In this document: in pieces, positions 6,066 to 7,899 of the stretch
Layout: every line of letters starts with the position of its first letter
How positions within the stretch are numbered: the first letter of the stretch is position 1
Program-made: the position numbers and the translations under genes
NCBI GenBank assembly: GCA_021786815.1
Contig: JAJYMR010000330.1
Span: 1-7,899, forward strand
Direction: 5' to 3'
Source: Deltaproteobacteria bacterium
GTDB taxonomy: Bacteria > Desulfobacterota > Binatia > Binatales > Binataceae
DNA length: 7,899 nt
The notes under the pieces: model-generated
What the model was told of the DNA's origin: nothing
What the model saw: only the letters and a program-made list of their open reading frames with translations
Databases searched by the model: none

Positions 6066-6852
6066 GCAATGGGTGATGATTGACGCCGTTTTCGACGATG
6101 CCGAAGCGGCGTTCGCGATGCTGGTAGTCGGCAAGGGCCTGGAGAAACTCGCGTTCGCGGAAATCAGGCCACAGGGTGTCGGTGAAGTAGAGTTCGGTGT
6201 ACGCGATCTGGAAAAGGAAGAAATTCGAGATGCGCTGTTCGCCGGAGGTGCGGATGAGAAGGTCGGGATCGGGAAGCGCGGCAGTCGCAAGCGCTCCCGC
6301 AACCGTCGCTTCGTCCACGTCCTCGGGTTTCATTGTTCCCGCCGCGACCGCCTCGGCGATTCGCCGCGCTGCCGCCGTGATGTCCTGGCGTCCACCGTAG
6401 GAAAGCGCAAGCCCGAGCGTCATCGAGCGGTTGTTCGCCGTTGTTTCGACAATCTGCTTGAGCGCGGACCTGAGAGCAGGCGCAAGCCGTGTCGTATCGC
6501 CCAGCGCGAGGACCCTGATGTCACGCTTCATCAGGCGCTTCGTTTCGGTCAGCAGATAGCGATGAAACAGTTGCATCAGGAAATTGACCTCGGTGGAAGG
6601 CCGAAGCCAATTTTCGTTGGAAAAGGCAAACAGGCTCAGGTACGGGATGCCAAGCTCGCGCGCAGCCTCGACCACCGCGCGCACCGAGTCCTTGCCGCGC
6701 CGATGACCCTCGTTGCGGGTAAGCCCACGCCGTTGGGCCCATCGCCCGTTGCCGTCCATGACGATCGCGACATGTCGTGGCAGACGCGCTGGCTCCAGCG
6801 AAAAACCCGGAAACTCGTCGAGTGGTAGTGAGATTGACACTTCGTTGCGCAA
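6052..6852 (-). CDS. uppS: Undecaprenyl diphosphate synthase (cis-prenyltransferase)
   Basis: This cytosolic enzyme adds isopentenyl diphosphate units in cis to farnesyl diphosphate to make the C55 carrier used for peptidoglycan and O-antigen synthesis. It has 266 residues against 253 in E. coli, with all key positions present at a +7 offset: Asp33 in HVAIVMDGNGRWA (27-39), His50, Ser78, Asn81, Trp82 and Arg84 in FSNENWLRP, Arg201, Arg207 and Ser209 in RTSGEQRIS, and Glu220 in YTELYF. The first 25 or so residues before the first strand are variable. The start used is the TTG at 6852, with a weak GGCGGA upstream; a GTG at 6840 is possible. It lies 32 nt after frr and overlaps cdsA by 14 nt. 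The product could be a shorter- or longer-chain cis-prenyl diphosphate, but the context favours C55. Confidence 0.96.
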   Translation of the reverse strand: MRNEVSISLPLDEFPGFSLEPARLPRHVAIVMDGNGRWAQRRGLTRNEGHRRGKDSVRAVVEAARELGIPYLSLFAFSNENWLRPSTEVNFLMQLFHRYLLTETKRLMKRDIRVLALGDTTRLAPALRSALKQIVETTANNRSMTLGLALSYGGRQDITAAARRIAEAVAAGTMKPEDVDEATVAGALATAALPDPDLLIRTSGEQRISNFFLFQIAYTELYFTDTLWPDFREREFLQALADYQHRERRFGIVENGVNHHPLRAQN

Positions 6853-6884
6853 GCCGATTCCGCCGGCGGGAGCCCCCTTTGGAA

Positions 6885-7442
6885 TCAGACCTCCATTATC
6901 TCGCCTTCCTTGGTCGCAAGGATTTTATCAATCTTCTCGATTGATTCCGCAGTGAACTGCTGAACCTTGCTCTCCGCGCCGCGAAGGTCGTCGTCGGTGA
7001 CCTTCTTTTCCTTGTGAAGATCTTTGAGCATGTCATTCGCGTCGCGCCGATGATTACGGACGGAAACGCGAAACTCTTCGGCAATTTTGCGAACGTGCTT
7101 TACGAGCTCCCTCCGGCGTTCCTCAGTCAGTTCCGGGATCGGGATGCGGATTATCTTGCCGTCATTTTGAGGCGTGAGACCGAGGTCCGACGCCTGGATC
7201 GCCTTTTCAATGTCGTGCAGCGCGCTCTTGTCGTACGGAGTTATCACAAGCAGCCGCGGTTCAGGCGCCGCAAGCGACGCGATCTGCCTTAGCGGCGTCT
7301 TAGCACCATAATAGTTAACATGGATTGTTTCAACGAGTGCGGTCGAAGCGCGGCCCGTTCGGACCCGCGAAAGCTCGTGCTTGAAGGCATCGACCGCCTT
7401 CTCCATATCGCGACGCGCCATGTCGATTATTTCGGCTTGCAT
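6885..7442 (-). CDS. frr: Ribosome recycling factor
   Basis: With EF-G this protein splits post-termination ribosomes. At 185 residues it has exactly the E. coli length and the tRNA-like two-domain layout. Domain I is formed by helices from both ends (MARRDMEKAVDAFKHELSRV and the C-terminal helices with RRDANDMLKDLHKEKKVTDD). Conserved points are VRTGRAS (27-33), the domain II segment around YYGAKTPLRQIASL (44-57), and IPIPELTEERRREL (100-113). The ATG follows the pyrH stop after 9 nt. No purine-rich Shine-Dalgarno is visible in that gap or in the last pyrH codons, so translation probably depends on ribosomes arriving from pyrH. The pyrH-frr pairing is highly conserved in bacteria. Confidence 0.98.
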   Translation of the reverse strand: MQAEIIDMARRDMEKAVDAFKHELSRVRTGRASTALVETIHVNYYGAKTPLRQIASLAAPEPRLLVITPYDKSALHDIEKAIQASDLGLTPQNDGKIIRIPIPELTEERRRELVKHVRKIAEEFRVSVRNHRRDANDMLKDLHKEKKVTDDDLRGAESKVQQFTAESIEKIDKILATKEGEIMEV

Positions 7443-7451
7443 AGGCTAGGC

Positions 7452-7899
7452 TCAGGCTTCGTTTTCGGTTCCGACCCAGGTGCCAATCGTTTCGCCGGTT
7501 ACAGCCTTTCTTATATTACCCGGTTTACGCAGATTGAAAACGATGATTGGAAGCCGGTTTTCCATGCACATGGAGATGGCCGTGGAGTCCATCACCCGAA
7601 GATTGCGCTTTAGAACCTCGATATACGTGAGCCGGTCGAAGCGCTTTGCGTCGGGCTCGCGTATCGGGTCGCGGTCGTAGACGCCATCGACCGTGTGGCT
7701 GCCCTTCAGGATGACTTCGGCGCCGATTTCCATCGCGCGCAAGCTCGCCGCGGTATCGGTGGTGAAGTAAGGACTGCCGGTTCCGGCCGCAAAGATGACC
7801 ACGCGGCCTTTTTCCAGATGACGCACCGCGCGGCGGCGGATGTACGGCTCGCACACCGCCTGCATCGCAATAGCCGAGAGCACCCGCGTCGGAACCGCA
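7452..7899 (-). CDS. pyrH: UMP kinase, C-terminal part (5' end beyond window edge)
   Basis: UMP kinase phosphorylates UMP to UDP in pyrimidine nucleotide synthesis. It is a hexameric amino-acid-kinase-fold enzyme usually regulated by GTP and UTP. About 148 C-terminal residues are visible, and the frame runs off the right edge, so about 95 N-terminal residues are missing if the length is the usual 240. The GTG at 7883 is internal, since the preceding AVPTR matches the family's conserved stretch before SAI-MQ. Recognised blocks are EPYIRRRAVRHLEKGRVVIF, GTGSPYFTTDTAA, which helps bind UMP, and TVDGVYDRDP in the nucleotide-binding part. The gene heads the visible part of the minus-strand run and is followed by frr after 9 nt. 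Upstream genes such as tsf and rpsB would be expected beyond the window. Confidence 0.97.
   Translation of the reverse strand, partial: AVPTRVLSAIAMQAVCEPYIRRRAVRHLEKGRVVIFAAGTGSPYFTTDTAASLRAMEIGAEVILKGSHTVDGVYDRDPIREPDAKRFDRLTYIEVLKRNLRVMDSTAISMCMENRLPIIVFNLRKPGNIRKAVTGETIGTWVGTENEA

Noticed and set aside
6066..6302. N-terminal extension of cdsA into uppS
   Set aside because: The added residues are a Ser/Pro-rich shadow of uppS without membrane segments. The GTG at 6065 gives the normal length.
5692..6828. A 378-codon open frame on the plus strand opposite cdsA and uppS
   Set aside because: It is antisense to two genes with complete family motifs, spans their junction, and shows no recognisable domain. 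Long antisense frames are expected in GC-rich coding DNA.
1..7899. tRNA, rRNA, CRISPR array, insertion sequence or attachment site
   Set aside because: I saw no regularly spaced direct repeats, no transposase-like frame and no RNA gene. Nearly all of the window is accounted for by protein genes.

Overview
The window is a compact, GC-rich bacterial chromosome segment. Nine genes lie head to tail on the minus strand (about 7899 down to 1222). They converge on the 3' end of one plus-strand gene (1-1109). The order pyrH-frr-uppS-cdsA-rseP is the classic proteobacterial translation/envelope cluster. Its continuation into tsaB, a small DUF465 gene, ilvN and ilvC resembles, as far as I recall, the arrangement in Geobacter-like deltaproteobacteria. 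I therefore infer a GC-rich, diderm, deltaproteobacteria-like lineage (Desulfobacterota, Binatota or similar); this is an inference from gene order, not a taxonomic assignment.

Layout, in the direction of minus-strand transcription: pyrH (UMP kinase, cut by the right edge), frr (ribosome recycling factor), uppS (undecaprenyl diphosphate synthase), cdsA (CDP-diacylglycerol synthase), rseP (site-2 membrane protease), tsaB (partner protein for tRNA t6A synthesis), a 77-residue YdcH/DUF465 protein, ilvN (acetolactate synthase regulatory subunit) and ilvC (ketol-acid reductoisomerase). Junctions run from a 40-nt overlap to a 67-nt gap, so one transcript or a few overlapping ones are likely. No intergenic space is large enough for an obvious internal regulatory region. 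Several genes start with TTG or GTG and have little Shine-Dalgarno sequence, which suggests translational coupling.

The left side is the C-terminal part of a type ISP (single-polypeptide) restriction-modification enzyme, reading toward ilvC. The 112-bp convergent gap holds a GC-rich double-hairpin element that looks like a dispersed intergenic repeat. No other stretch of 300 bases lacks a gene.

The genes serve pyrimidine supply, ribosome recycling, lipid-carrier and phospholipid synthesis, envelope proteolysis, tRNA modification and branched-chain amino acid synthesis. This is mainly a core-genome window, and I see no clear new multi-gene system. The points most worth checking are: a Cys in place of the last Asp of the CdsA signature; an insertion of roughly 110 residues in RseP; the absence of dxr and ilvB from places where relatives usually carry them; and a TsaB tail that runs into the next gene.
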